Of a stretch of DNA of 64,000 nucleotides, positions 1-11,665 are shown in pieces; positions within the stretch are counted from its first letter, which is position 1, and every line of letters starts with the position of its first letter. The position numbers were made by a program, and so were the translations under genes. The stretch covers positions 371,034 through 435,033 of the forward strand of contig NRSV01000020.1 of the NCBI GenBank assembly GCA_002286855.1, written 5' to 3'. This DNA is from Bipolaris cookei. Taxonomy: Eukaryota > Ascomycota > Dothideomycetes > Pleosporales > Pleosporaceae. The notes under the pieces were generated by a model, which was given only the letters and a program-made list of their open reading frames with translations, did not search any database and was not told the origin of the DNA.

Positions 1-408
1 TTTGGTTAGTGTACGGGGCTGGGGCTTGGGACGGATGCGGGGAGTTGGGGTTGGAATGGGTTGGTGTAGATGGGGGTATGGAAGGAGTTTATAGGTTTAC
101 GATTTTGGCTCTTGCATAGTGGTGTGTAGCATAAAGAATCCTTGTTGTCTTTGGGATACCTTGAATACCATTTCACGTTGAGACTTTGAAAACTGGGTTT
201 CGCGAAGCACATTAAGCAATATTGCTGAGCTATCTTAATATCTGTATACAAGTGCATCTGAATTTAATGGTTAGTAGGAGAAATCTAGAAAAAGATTCTT
301 TAGTACCAAAACTCCTGAAACCCTTTAACCGTCTGAACAAAACATGACAACATTCAATAAAGCATAAAACCCTCTTCAAATTATAAATTCATTAACATCG
401 AGCCAGTT

Positions 409-1517
409 TTAACACATGATAACATTCCTCTTCTTCACTGAAGTGTCCTTCTCAAGCTCCTTAACAAGCAACGAGTCCTTGAGTAGCTTCCGCAGACGCA
501 TTTTGTCCTTGCAATCTTCGCTAAGATCGAATACTGCTCCAAGGTTGCGCCACATGTATTGCGTCGCTACCTCTTGCTTAGGTGCTCCATACTCATCAGT
601 TGTCGTCCTAGTCAGCAAATGCCTGTCAATAATCTGATTCCAATGCTTCAGCTCTCCATAGTTCTTATAGTTTTGCGTAGTACAAGGACCATGAAGAATT
701 TGGGAGCCAGATTTAATCTTCATCAAATGCTTTGCAATAAATTTTCCGCGCCTAGAGTTCCAAACGATTTCCTTGAAGTTGTCATCAAAGCCAAGCTTCT
801 ATATCTTGAGCTTGTTGAAGTGCTCGTTTGGAACGTGTAGCTTGACAAGTTGGATATCAAAAGGTGGACGATTGCACTTCAGGTACAGTGCATGTGCCTT
901 GGCTGCCCAGAGTGCATATGTGAAGTATAGGCCGCCATAGCAACAGAAGTCTGTAGGGTATCCCGGTGACTGCAATCTGAGAAGGTTGGATTCTCAAGAC
1001 ATTCCGCTATTGTCAGTTTCTTCGGTACGGAAGAGAGCTTATGCTTTATGGAGCTCGAAGCTCTTGAATAGGGTCTGATGTCGTCTTTGGTCACTCCTCC
1101 CCTTGGACTCGGCCCTGACGATTGCTCTTCTTCTCGTTCTAAGACGCGCTCGTTTACATGTTCGAATGTGCGGAAGTAGTTGCCGAAGATTACCTCGAGC
1201 CAAGGCTGGAGAGACTGTATACCGCAGATAGCCTCTAACTCTTCATCCATTATAACACCTTGGAGCTCTTTCTTGATACAGGCCACTGTCATTGCTTCCA
1301 CCCAGTTGTATTGATCGGAATCTCTCAGTACATCCCCGCAAACTTGAGTAACCCTCTTAAATATATATCTTTCAAGGCTACATTCAGGAAATTCCGAATC
1401 AGACTCCTCACCATAGTCGTTCAACAGGCTATCTCGAATCTCTTTTCCATCGTTATAGATCGATCGCGCCGCTTCGGGGATGAGACCCATGTACTCATAG
1501 GTATGTGGAGGATTCAT
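409..1517 (-). pseudogene. Broken hypothetical protein gene
   Basis: A protein-like reading frame starts at an ATG near 1517 (MNPPHTYEYMG) and runs to a stop at 879-881. The coding signal continues in another frame from about 985 downward (PTDFCCYGGLYFTYALW). That frame meets an in-frame TAG at 799-801 and then reads on cleanly (KLGFDDNFKEIVWNSRRG) to a stop near 409. No plausible intron of normal size joins the two frames, because the only GT and AG signals at the frame change lie about 20 bases apart. The simplest reading is one gene broken by a frameshift and a nonsense codon; a sequencing error or an unusual intron remains possible. I do not recognise the family and see no signal peptide or membrane segment. 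Confidence 0.45.
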
Positions 1518-1601
1518 CAGTAGCAGTAGTAGTAGTGGTGGTGGTGATGCGGGGTTCTTATGATTCTGGGACAAGCTAATGAGAATATTCCATCTTCTCA
1601 C

Positions 1602-4600
1602 CCATTATCGTTCTTCAGAATCTGCTGTCTAATACGCGAAGCAAAACTAGCAGTTAACCACGGTTCGTTTGTAAAGCGACATTTTACGCTGTTATCAAGC
1701 GAGATTACTATAGAGTACACAACTGGCTCAGGAATCTTATAAGCTTTCTTATTTGTCAATGTATACATATTTAGATATAGTATTATACTTATAGCTCGTA
1801 AACGGTGCAAAAGAGAATGGCAGATTTAGCTCCAATATTACTTTATCGATATACTGCTGTAACTACCCGCTACTCACCAACTTAACTCCTCTGGTTGCTC
1901 ACTACTAGCTAATCTGGCTTAGGAGTTCTGGTTAGTAGACATAATGGAAGATAAGGCATTGAAATGATAATATCAAATGCAACGCCGTATATGAAGAAGG
2001 TGTTCGTAATCTATACAAGGTATCTACAGCTACCGAGAGAGAGCTGGACATTTATTTTTTGTGCCAATATCCTGAGTATTTTTTGAAATTTTGAAAAAAA
2101 ATCAAAAAAGAAAAAGCCAAAACCCTAATGCCATATAGTATAACCATTGCCATTCCTGAAACCCTTTTAGCAAGAAAGATCACCGCTAAGGGGATCATAT
2201 TTCCAAGCTTTGTTGTCGTATTAGTACCAAAGCTTCACGCTACACTTATTATTATTCTAATTTATCGTCCTGTCTCAGCCGCAAGGCTATATAAGACGTG
2301 CAAGCTGGTGAGGCTTACAAATATCTACGTGGTGCTGTCAATTTGGTGTAGGTGGATATATTACACTTAGTCACGGCTCAAAAAAGAGGATTTCTAAAGG
2401 ACATTTACGTTAATGTAACCACCATAACCCTGAGTATAAAGCCGCGTCCCCTTTCCAATTTACATGCAATCGTAGTCGGTATTAAAAGCACCGAGACTAA
2501 ACTTCAAGCTCACTACGTCCGAAATGCCTGCCTTGTCGCTAACATCCTACGCCTGATTGTAGCACACAACCGCGACCCATTTGGCGGGGTCCGGGTTGTT
2601 GTTCCACAGTGACAGAGTAGCTTGCTCAGTAAATGCCTCACGAGCGGGGTCCCACTCGGTGATAGGTAGCACTTTTGAGTATCTCGGCGAGTCCGCGGCC
2701 GAGCTGCTCATCGGCTGCTGCGGCGAAGTCAACGGAGCTGAAGCTGGCTAGAGCGCATTTGGACACGCGGTTATCGGGGCGAGGGCCGATGGCATAGGCG
2801 GGTAGGATGTTCTAGATTGTGAGTTAGGAGTGATGATCTTCTCGAAAGATGGGCTTGATCGTACTATTGAAGGGACGTTAAGAGCCCTGTTCAAGGGCGG
2901 GGCGCTGCGCTGGCGAGAGCGGCAGTGTTGATGAGGTAGGCGAGGGAGGAACGGATTTTGAAGAGAGAAGGAGTAAGAATGATTGACTTGGCGAGTGATG
3001 ATTGTGAATGAGAGTATGAGTAATACTTCTGTAAACTCGTTTTCTGACAGTCTTTATACATAATCGATCACTTGTTGTTCTGAGTAGACTAGTCCATAAT
3101 AGTTAGCTCCCCTATACATTTACCGCTTGGCAGTGGCACTTTGACAGCGGCATGATGTTTCAGTTTGACGTGTACATGTTGTGGGGAACACTACAAAATT
3201 GATTTGATCTATGCTTGACTAAGAGACTACTTGGCAAAAATCGACTACTTGGCCATGCTAACCAGTAAATAGGGTTCTAGCGTTGTTCATAAACACTTTA
3301 TTGCTGTTCTGCAAGTTCAGCATTGGTTGAGCCAAGGATAGTAATGCCTTGTTTATGGGTGGGCCTTATGAGCGCAGATCACCAACAGCTCAGACCTTAC
3401 TGGTACAGAAACCATGATGCGTATTTTAAGAACATTTCCTATCACCTCGTTTCGAAACTGCTCTGTCGCTAGATGATAGCATCTTCGCTAGTAATTCATG
3501 CTTTGCTATGGTTTAGCATGTGACTTAGGACTTTCTGTCTTGTGATCGAGCTTTAGCCCTAGTAAGCAGGACACCTTGTCTGTAGAAGATAACTAAGACT
3601 CCAGTATGACCTAAAAATATACTTACCACTATGGTGTTCGTAAAGCCATGTTGGTTCCATAGCGAGCCTATAGGCTAAGTAGACAAAGCAGATGTACATA
3701 GTTTTTCGCATCTAAGGTTTTCCTTCATCCAAGGGGTTAATCCTCTACGAATCGTGAGTCTCAGACACACGATGAAAACAGGTAACAATGGACAGATCTA
3801 AAGGACAACAAGATGGTGCACGCACATCATCAGGTATTTAGATATACAGTGTTGCGCAGCATTGGATATTCGGACAAGCCTGGATATGTCAGCTGTCAAG
3901 ATCTGTGACTGCTTGGCTAGCCAACATAGTCCGAGTTGCGAGTGAGTAGCGATTCAGCCAAGCCTATCTAGAACATCATCCCTTGGACTTGGCTGTTGAG
4001 TAGAGAAGGGTAGATCTATATTGAGTTAGACCATCCATCTCTGCTTTAGCGTGAAGATGTAGATCTCGTGGCTCTGGTTAGTCCTGCGGAACCGTTCCGA
4101 CAGTTTTAGAGCATGATATCTGGGCATTTTCTATAACGCTTTACAAAGAGCGCTCTGATCCTGTTTGACCTATATTTCTATACTGGGTAGCGTCGCAGCC
4201 AAGAGAAGGCGCTTTGACATATGATGTGATTGGACCCTGGGTTTATTTTGAACTGTTCTTAAAGTGGATGCTTGTTTTATACTTATTATGTGTCAATCTA
4301 TTAACGCTCCGCTACATCGCTACCTACGTGTATATCTACGTGTAATGGGTGAAAGATAATTGTGAGGCACAAAATGTATCTGTCATCATTTCATGGTGGT
4401 AGAAACTGACCAGAGCAAGATCTGAAACTAAGAACGTCCTGGTATAGTAATCCGTCATGTTTAGTGCCATAGGTCGCGGTTCTTAGTGCAAACTATGTGG
4501 TCACTTTGGCTCTTCCGGTCCAACTCACATGACTAGCCCTATATTTCTGAGAATCTGCTATAGAGGGTAGGAGTATTCTGTCGATGTGAGTTTAACGGTA

Positions 4601-5522
4601 AGGTTACTGACTTGGCTACGTAACATGTGGTTTTGCTGGGACGCACAGCCGCTGCTGTCGCAGGTACCGACAGTGCACATCCTTGGTAAATATACAACAC
4701 CCCTGTACTTATCAACGCCAGCTACCTTGAAGTGGTTGATCGCCCAGCTTATATTTAGCCCTCTGATGATCAATGTAGATAGTTCATATGCGCTAACACT
4801 GTTTGCATCAACATCGTGTCTTTCTATTTTTTGGTAACACATAATGTGCGTTTGTTGACAAGCAACTGGACATGCCGTTGAATAACATCTGATGGCGAGT
4901 ATTTGCGTACTTCCTCGCGATTGTAGCAGTAGCATCAGTGTAAAATTTGCAATTTGGGTGATGGAGTGATTTATGTTTAACGCCCCTCATAACAGCCTTC
5001 CTCACGACATGACGGTTGGCGAAACCTAAAACTTACAGTGCTTGATCATTTTCTGGTTTACTTGCTCATAGTGTAGGGCTTTTTAAGAGAAACTACAAGA
5101 AGTGGCAATCGTCCTTGGTATAGGGTCGTACAGTCATGAACTATCACTTCGTAGGGAATTTGATGTTTTGAGTAATTGATATAGCTTGGCAAGATTGCTC
5201 AACGTATTTTGCGAAACCCGTTTCCAAGATTCGATACTTGTGGAAATGAAGTCATGTTAGATGACATCCAAGGTACCCCAAAGACAACGAGCATTCTGCA
5301 TGTGTCTAGTACGCTTTCCAGACACTTATCGCACACTTTCCCAACTCACTGATACTGGGTAAGTGCAACAAGTCTTGAGCAACTACAGCTCACATTAACA
5401 AACGTGGTATGTTTGATCTTACCTCCTATAATTTTGCACTGCTAGTGGACCCCTTATCATCCACCCTCGCGTCATAACATCTCTATACAGCAATCCTGCT
5501 CACTACTTTGCAACATCGCGCA
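1602..5522. other. Gene-poor stretch without recognisable genes
   Basis: Nearly 4 kb carry no reading frame I can support. The stretch is AT-rich, with A-runs near 2085-2120. A GC-richer island at about 2547-2900 holds short open frames on the minus strand (for example one ending LWNNNPDPAKW) that look like the remnant of a gene, but I cannot name it. The rest looks like ordinary degenerate intergenic or old transposon-derived sequence. Confidence 0.5.
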
Positions 5523-6934
5523 ATGAGTCAAGATAACTCTGACGATTGGGAGTCGGCTTCGGAAGATTCTGGTCAAGGGTACAACCTGATTTCTGGCCAC
5601 ATCTTCAAAGAAAATTAGCGGAGGATGACTCCAGCAACAAGTGCTAACGAGATGTTGTAGTGAAGATGGGAACGCTACAGTCCCAGAAACGAAGAGAAGT
5701 ATCGATGTATCGTTTTCAAAGAGAAGCCAAGAGGAAATAGAGAATGATGCGTATGTCTTGCATCCCTTTCTCACTCCTATATCCACAACAGCACGTGAAG
5801 AACTCCAGGAAGCAGCAGAGCTGACCATCCTACACAACACTGCTCTCAAATACCTCAACCCATCCAAATTCTACACCTTGCTTACATTCTCACCCCTTCA
5901 GAGTCCAAATCCGCAGTCGCAATTCATCTATTTCTTCAGGTCTAGCGCGCCTCTCCATGTCTCAAATCACTGCTTCACAACCATCCCAGCCGCAATCCCC
6001 AGAGCCTCAGATTTCCGCCTTCCCAGAACAGTTCCTACATGAACCCCAACACGACCGCACTTGCTCGCCAAAGGCGCCTCTACTAGACTATCACAACCCA
6101 AGCTCCCCAACCCAGAGACGTGGGCCAGGCATTCCACGAAACCCTATATCAGATACATGGCGCGAGGACGCGTATAAGAAGAAAGATGCCGGAAAGGAAA
6201 AGATAGTGGACGTGGCGAAGAAGCAAGACAGGTGGCGATGCGAGTACTGTGGCAATCTGAATGAAAGGGGCATCACAAAAGATGATTCTGAGGTCGACAA
6301 GAGAAAGGATAGCCACGATGCTGGGTTGGGAATTACGAGCTCATCTAAAGTGTGAGTCCCCTCTTCAGTCAGGAACGGAGAAAGCAGTCTACTGACCAAA
6401 CGTCTTCTTCTACCTCCATACAGATCCTCAAATACCACGAGCAACCCCATCAAAATCCCTGGCTCCGATCCAGCCGGCGTTGCGCCTGGCGAACGAGTCA
6501 AATGCACGTATTGCGGCGAACAATTGTTTGTTGAGCTTTCGCGCTATGATCCTAGAGAATTGGCTGAAGACGGAGTGCGCTGGAGTGTCGTCGAGGACCC
6601 GCGTGAAAAGAAGACACTGACAAAGGAAGTTATGAGAGGAACGGCACAGAAGAGGGTCCGTGAACGGTGGAAGAAAGATGCCCAGAGAAATGCCCAGAGG
6701 AGCATGGAGGAGTTGAGGAGGAAGAGTATAGGGGAGACAGAAAGAGTGAGGATTGAAAAAGGGGAGACTGGAGGAAGGATAGCAGTAGAAGAAGAGGAGA
6801 CTGGGGGAGTGATAATAGAAGAGAGAGAGACGGGGGGTGTAATGATAGAAGAGGAAGAAGCGGAGGGAGTAATCACAGAAGAAGAAACAGGGGGAGTGAG
6901 AATAGAGGAAGGGAAAACAGCAGAGGAAGGGTGA
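5523..6934 (+). CDS. Conserved-type protein with two CxxC zinc-binding-like motifs and an acidic repeat tail
   Basis: Proposed exons are 5523-5578, 5661-5902, 5940-6351 and 6424-6934, giving about 406 residues. The start MSQDNSDDWESASED opens an acidic, serine-rich N-terminus. A middle part contains WRCEYCGN and the last exon contains VKCTYCGEQLF, so two CxxC pairs could together form a zinc ribbon or knuckle. The C-terminus is highly charged and ends in four or five copies of a degenerate repeat of the type ETGGVxIEEE. The first and third introns have good splice signals: the first has a TGCTAAC branch site, and the third opens GTGAGT. The second intron (5903-5939) would be only 37 bases and is the weak point. 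Translation may instead begin at the ATG at 5957. Function is unknown; the CxxC pairs suggest nucleic acid or protein binding, which is inference. Confidence 0.5.
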
Positions 6935-7262
6935 GAAATGAGGTAAGATCAGGTGGGAAACAAAAACACAAAAGGCAAAAGAAGGGTGAATGAGGGTGTA
7001 GGTGCAGAGTAAGACGGAGAGTTTCTTTCGGCATGGGAAAGGATCACACATCTTTTTTTGGGGTTATTGCTACCAACGACCTAAGCATATACACGTGCAT
7101 ACACAGAAGAGGCAGCGGATCAGAAATGCGTTAGCTAAAATATCAAAGACCATCCACAAAACTTTACAGATCTCAAGTACAATAGCGTTACAAGATAAGC
7201 ATATCTTCAACCTTCTTTCCTACCCACCCCTCCACTATACTCTCCCCACACACCCTCCAACC

Positions 7263-10200
7263 TCACCAACTCCCCAACCACCAAACCAACCCACCCAACC
7301 CCACCGTAACACCCAAATGCCACGCAACCCCCCACGCCATCGCAAACAAATATTTTGGACTAAACACCGTCCAAATAAACAAATGTTGTCTCAACACCGT
7401 ACAAGCTAACATAACCGCCGTCAGCATCGCGCCCGTCCAAAACGTCAGCACCGCCACATGCCACACCCAGCTCTCCCACGCCCCCCTCTTCTCCCTGGCC
7501 TCCTGCTCCCTCCCCGCTAACTCGCTCAACCACTCGCGCTCCTTGGCCACCCAGTCCGCGACATGCATCTCGCGCGTATCCACGAAGCGCTGCGTACCGC
7601 CATGGCGACCTAACAACAGCAGGCCGGCTAGCGACCAGTATATGGGACCCGCCCAGTTGGACGCGAAGACGAGGAGGCCGACAGCGAGGATGTTGTAGGT
7701 TGAGATTCCGTTGTAGGAGGTGGAGAGGGAGATGGAGGAGATGGAGTTTGAGTTTGCGAGGGCGAAGAAGGAGGTTTGGCAGAGGAGGAGGGTTGTTAGG
7801 GTTGTTGCTGTGGGGGTTAGGGTGAGGAGGGCTGTGCATGTAGGTTAGTTTACTTTTTTTTCCCGGGGGGGGAGGGGAAGGACGTACAGAAAAAGAGGTT
7901 TTGGAGGCGGAAGAGGAAGTAGAGGGGGATGTTTTCGGCTTTTGTTTGGGTAAGGAGGAAGAGGGTTGTCAGGTCAAAGAAGGCGACGGCGAGATCTGAA
8001 TGTTCATCTTTTTGTTAGCGAATATTCTTTACAGGGGAAAGGATATGAGATTGAATGAATGGTTGACGTACCGCCGTTGCCTTGTGTCCCACGCGCCTTT
8101 CTCCTGTTCGAGCGTTTCCATTCGGCAAATGCGATCCAGATCCCACTCAGAAGCAGACCACCAAACACCATGCGAGCGAGACCGACAAGTTCTAACGTCT
8201 CGATCTTCGCCATCAGGTCTGCGTTGATACCGCTTGTCATTTCCGGGGCGTCTTTTGCAGTGAAGGCAAGCTTGAAAATGAATGCCGTGCCACACAGTGG
8301 TAATACAGCGATCGTACCAAGCAGGCGATGCTGGTCCGTCGATTCAAGCTCAACGGTACGAGCCTTCTGGTCAGAATCAAACGTCGCAACAGACCGTGCG
8401 ACGTGCCTGGCTAGCCGAATCGTAACATCCATATACGTGACTCCGATGAATATCCACAGGATAGCAGAGTATCCCCCATGAAACAAACCGCTATTTACAA
8501 TATCATCAGCGCCTGCATACTTTTGGCCAGTCTGGTTCCATCTCCGTATGATACGGTGTATGACCAACGCCATAATTGCAGGGTGGAAGATCCACTGGCT
8601 GTACCATTCCTTGCGCATGTTTTGCAGGAAAAGGGAGAAGAACCAGCCTGATGTGGCCCAGTACCAGAAGTTGTGCTCTTCTTCTACGTAGGAAGATGCG
8701 AACATGAGGATGGTGTAGAGAGCGAGAGACAAGCCAAAGTAGATGCCGGCTGGCGTAATGGGCCGGAAAGAGGGGAGAGTGAAGAAGGATAATACGCATA
8801 TGAGGAAAGCTAGGCTTGTGCCGATGAAGAGTCGCGGCAGATCGTAGTTGGAAGCTGTGCTGGACATGGTTTCTTGAGCCAGGTGCATGAACTGATATTG
8901 TTAGTGTGAATTTTCCGGATTATGACAGCGAGCGACGCAAAATATACCTTATAAAAGCTGGTAACATCATCTCTTCCGTCTGCCAACGAAAAGATAATTG
9001 CTCGCCAAAGACAAGCCAGCTTTTGGCCATCATTTGCCTAAGCATATTAGTAACCGGCCGTCTGTGAGAATTATCGCAGTACATACATCGTATCCTTTCC
9101 CGCACTCCGGGGCATGATCTGACTCTATGAATAAGTCTTCAAACTTCAGATTGCTGTACTTAGCTGCAACGATCTTCTTCATTTGCTTCGCATTGCGGTA
9201 GAGAAGCTGGATGCGATCCAGAGCTAAGGCATCATTAGTCACAACCATCTATCAGCCAGTATCCCTACTTACGCGAATCCCAGAAGGGAAGGAAATCCTC
9301 TATTAAAACACCGAGATTGTTTTGGGGGACCGGGAATCCAAGTAAGCTCGCCAGTGTTGGAGCGATATCACTCTGCTCAATCATGCGGTAGTATTCAAAC
9401 TCGCCTTCGGTCTCGGGCTTGACTGGACTCTTTCTGTTGGCAGGATTGGTGATCTTCGTAAGCTTTGGGCTCATAAAGACTAGTGCTGGAGATGTCTCGC
9501 CAGGAGAGGATCCACCATGATTGCCGCCGTCATTCATACCATGGTCGCCACAAAGAACGAATAATGTGTTGGAAAGGTGATCCTCGTTTTCGATAGCCGA
9601 GTATATGTCGCGAACGATTTCATCCATTTCAATCTGTTTGGGAACCATATTGGGGCTATGCGACGGTTAATCCTTTGAACGCTAACCAAGTTGAATGCAG
9701 CATTCACCTCTTCGGACCAGCCTTGTGCCCAATGTGATCCAGACCCAGATAATGCATAATCATTGCATTCCAGTCACTGTTCAGCAACTCATTTGGAACA
9801 TGCCTCGTCACGTTATTGTCAACCTCTGTGAAATCCTGCACTTTGAAATCAACATTCTATTGCTCCTATATACGATGGGACGCTTATGACTGACCGAGAC
9901 AAAAAAGCTGCTCGTTCCGTCTGCGCGCTCGAAGACATTGGGAAAGAGCTTCAGCCAGGTATCATCGCCGTACATGACCAACTTCCCTTTGCCATTTTCA
10001 AAATCTTTTGCTTTGATCTGCGCAAGCCATGTATCCTGCGTCGCGAGGGTCGACGTGGTATCTGATTCGGCAAAGTTAAGGATTACGTCTACGAAGGAGG
10101 GAATAGAGCCTGTGGTAATGGCCTTTACACGTGGCATAGTAATTGTAGGAGAGGTTGCGTGAGCCGTGAACGGTAGTGCGGTTCCGTCGCGTATTAGACT

Positions 10201-10520
10201 AAAGGGATGTCAGCCATAATAAGACTTTGTATCGTATTTTCCAGAAGGCTATCGTACCTCTGCACAAAGGACATGCCGCTCTCCTCGCTGTACACAAAGT
10301 CGCTTCTTAGCGCGTCAACCACCATGAAGACAACTTTGTTGAACGGCGGAGCAGGCAGCTTTTGCCAATCCTTACCCAGCTTTTCAGAGAACCCAAGGTC
10401 TTCATACTGGGCAAGACCCGGCATAAAGGGTTTGTACGGAAAGAAGCCAGTTGCGAAGACCAGTATCGCGACTGGGATCAGAATATTTGCGATCGCCAGA
10501 AAAAGCGTTCGAAGTGCCAT
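7263..10520 (-). CDS. LAS21: GPI ethanolamine phosphate transferase 2
   Basis: The protein adds ethanolamine phosphate to the second mannose of the GPI-anchor precursor in the ER membrane. Nine exons read from 10520: 10520-10258, 10198-9895, 9835-9708, 9655-9273, 9223-9087, 9037-8948, 8891-8072, 7995-7888 and 7831-7263, giving 933 residues. The N-terminus is a signal-anchor. It is followed by an alkaline-phosphatase-like lumenal domain with the metal and catalytic motifs VVDALRSDFVY, YGDDTW, GLDHIGHKAG and LCGDHGMNDGGNHGG. From about residue 435 on, the chain is a series of hydrophobic membrane segments and includes the family-typical stretch NSISSISLSTSYNG. All introns are 49-76 bases with GT-AG ends. 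The gene is divergent from the FUN14 gene at 10784. LAS21 (GPI7) fits better than MCD4 or GPI13 by recalled motif and length, but the three are paralogues. Confidence 0.9.
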
Positions 10521-10783
10521 TGTAACCCGACCACCTGTTCCTTAGTCAATTGAGATATTTTAAGGAGCGAAAATTGTCATAGCGAACGCCAAATAGTGCC
10601 TAGTTGATATCAACACGTCCAACATGGTGTTAGAAGACGCGACGTTACGTTTGGGGCGCCCGAACTCAGGGTCCTGCTATGCCCAAGATGGCTTAGCGAA
10701 AATGCTAGTGAGGCAATGACATCACTATCCTCGGATTTCAGCTCTTCCCCAGCAATCAGTAATCTATTCCAACCCAAACATCC

Positions 10784-11640
10784 ATGTACCGATTGCCATT
10801 GGGATTGAGTGGCTTTACAAGGACGCGACTTCCGATACAGATACCAGCCCCGCATACCCTGCTACCGGCACGTGCTATCCGCTCTTCTGCACGCATTACG
10901 ACAGCCGACCGAAGCCTCGAGAGACAGCTTTCCGAATACTTACACCAGCAACAGCTCGCCCGTGAGCCCACACGCTCACAAAGACAGGCAAACATGTCCT
11001 TTGTTCTGCCAGGTCTCCGTAGAGGCTTCATGCTCAGCACGCCGCTTATTCTCTCGACACCTCTGCTGGCATATCAATTTCGGAATGCGCAACGCATACG
11101 CTGCGATGGACCAGATCCCATCACGAAGATTACTAGTGACTTGAAGAGCAACTATGCCGCTGAAGCAAGAACGCCCATTGTTACTCAGTCAGGTGCAATA
11201 AACCCCAGAGCAATTCGACAAATTAGCATGGGAAGTATTCTCGGTGTTATTGGAGGAGTGGGAATTAGCGTCTTCAGCAAGCCGCTGGCTATATTGATTG
11301 GATTAGGCATCTTTACTGTACAGGTAAGTTCATCATCTCAGTCATTGAGGCTCTATACAACTATCTGTGATATACGTCTTTTAACGATCATTACATCATG
11401 GAATATCTTCCCAATCATGCACTTCCCATCATCCACCCTATATGCTTATGCTTTGAACGTGGAAAACAGTATTGACCCATGTGCTAGTTCATCGAGTCAC
11501 GAGGAATTCACGTTATACCGTACTCATTCCTCCAGCGCCGGTTAAAGTCCATGAACGTCCGGTCGCTGGTCCAAGACAATGTTGCTTTCAAATTGTCCTT
11601 TGGCCTGACTTTCGCCATGGCTGCGTTTGCTGAACTCTAA
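10784..11640 (+). CDS. FUN14-family mitochondrial outer membrane protein
   Basis: Exons 10784-11323 and 11488-11640 encode about 230 residues. The intron opens GTAAGT and ends TAG. The conserved part begins near the ATG at 10994 (MSFVLPGLRRGFML). It contains a glycine-rich membrane segment (ISMGSILGVIGGVGISVF) and a second hydrophobic segment (PLAILIGLGIFTVQ), and ends LSFGLTFAMAAFAEL, as in small FUN14 proteins. In animals the family includes the mitophagy receptor FUNDC1; fungal members are mitochondrial proteins of less certain role. The stretch from 10784 to 10994 would add 70 residues that are rich in arginine and serine and nearly free of acidic residues at first, like a presequence. 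The shorter start at 10994 is equally possible. The stop lies about 25 bases from the stop of the convergent importin gene. Confidence 0.75.
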
Positions 11641-11665
11641 ATCCAATGAATTGTCGATAAGTCTC

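Noticed and set aside
6..257. Minus-strand 83-codon frame at the left edge
   Set aside because: It ends in a proline-rich stretch and has no recognisable motif or splice context; too little to call a gene.
6428..7051. 207-codon minus-strand frame opposite the CxxC gene
   Set aside because: It is the complement of the purine-rich repeat and reads as Phe/Ser/Pro-rich low-complexity sequence; a shadow frame.
7360..7839. 159-codon minus-strand frame within LAS21
   Set aside because: The LAS21 last exon in the neighbouring frame encodes conserved membrane segments; this frame is Leu/Pro-rich shadow.
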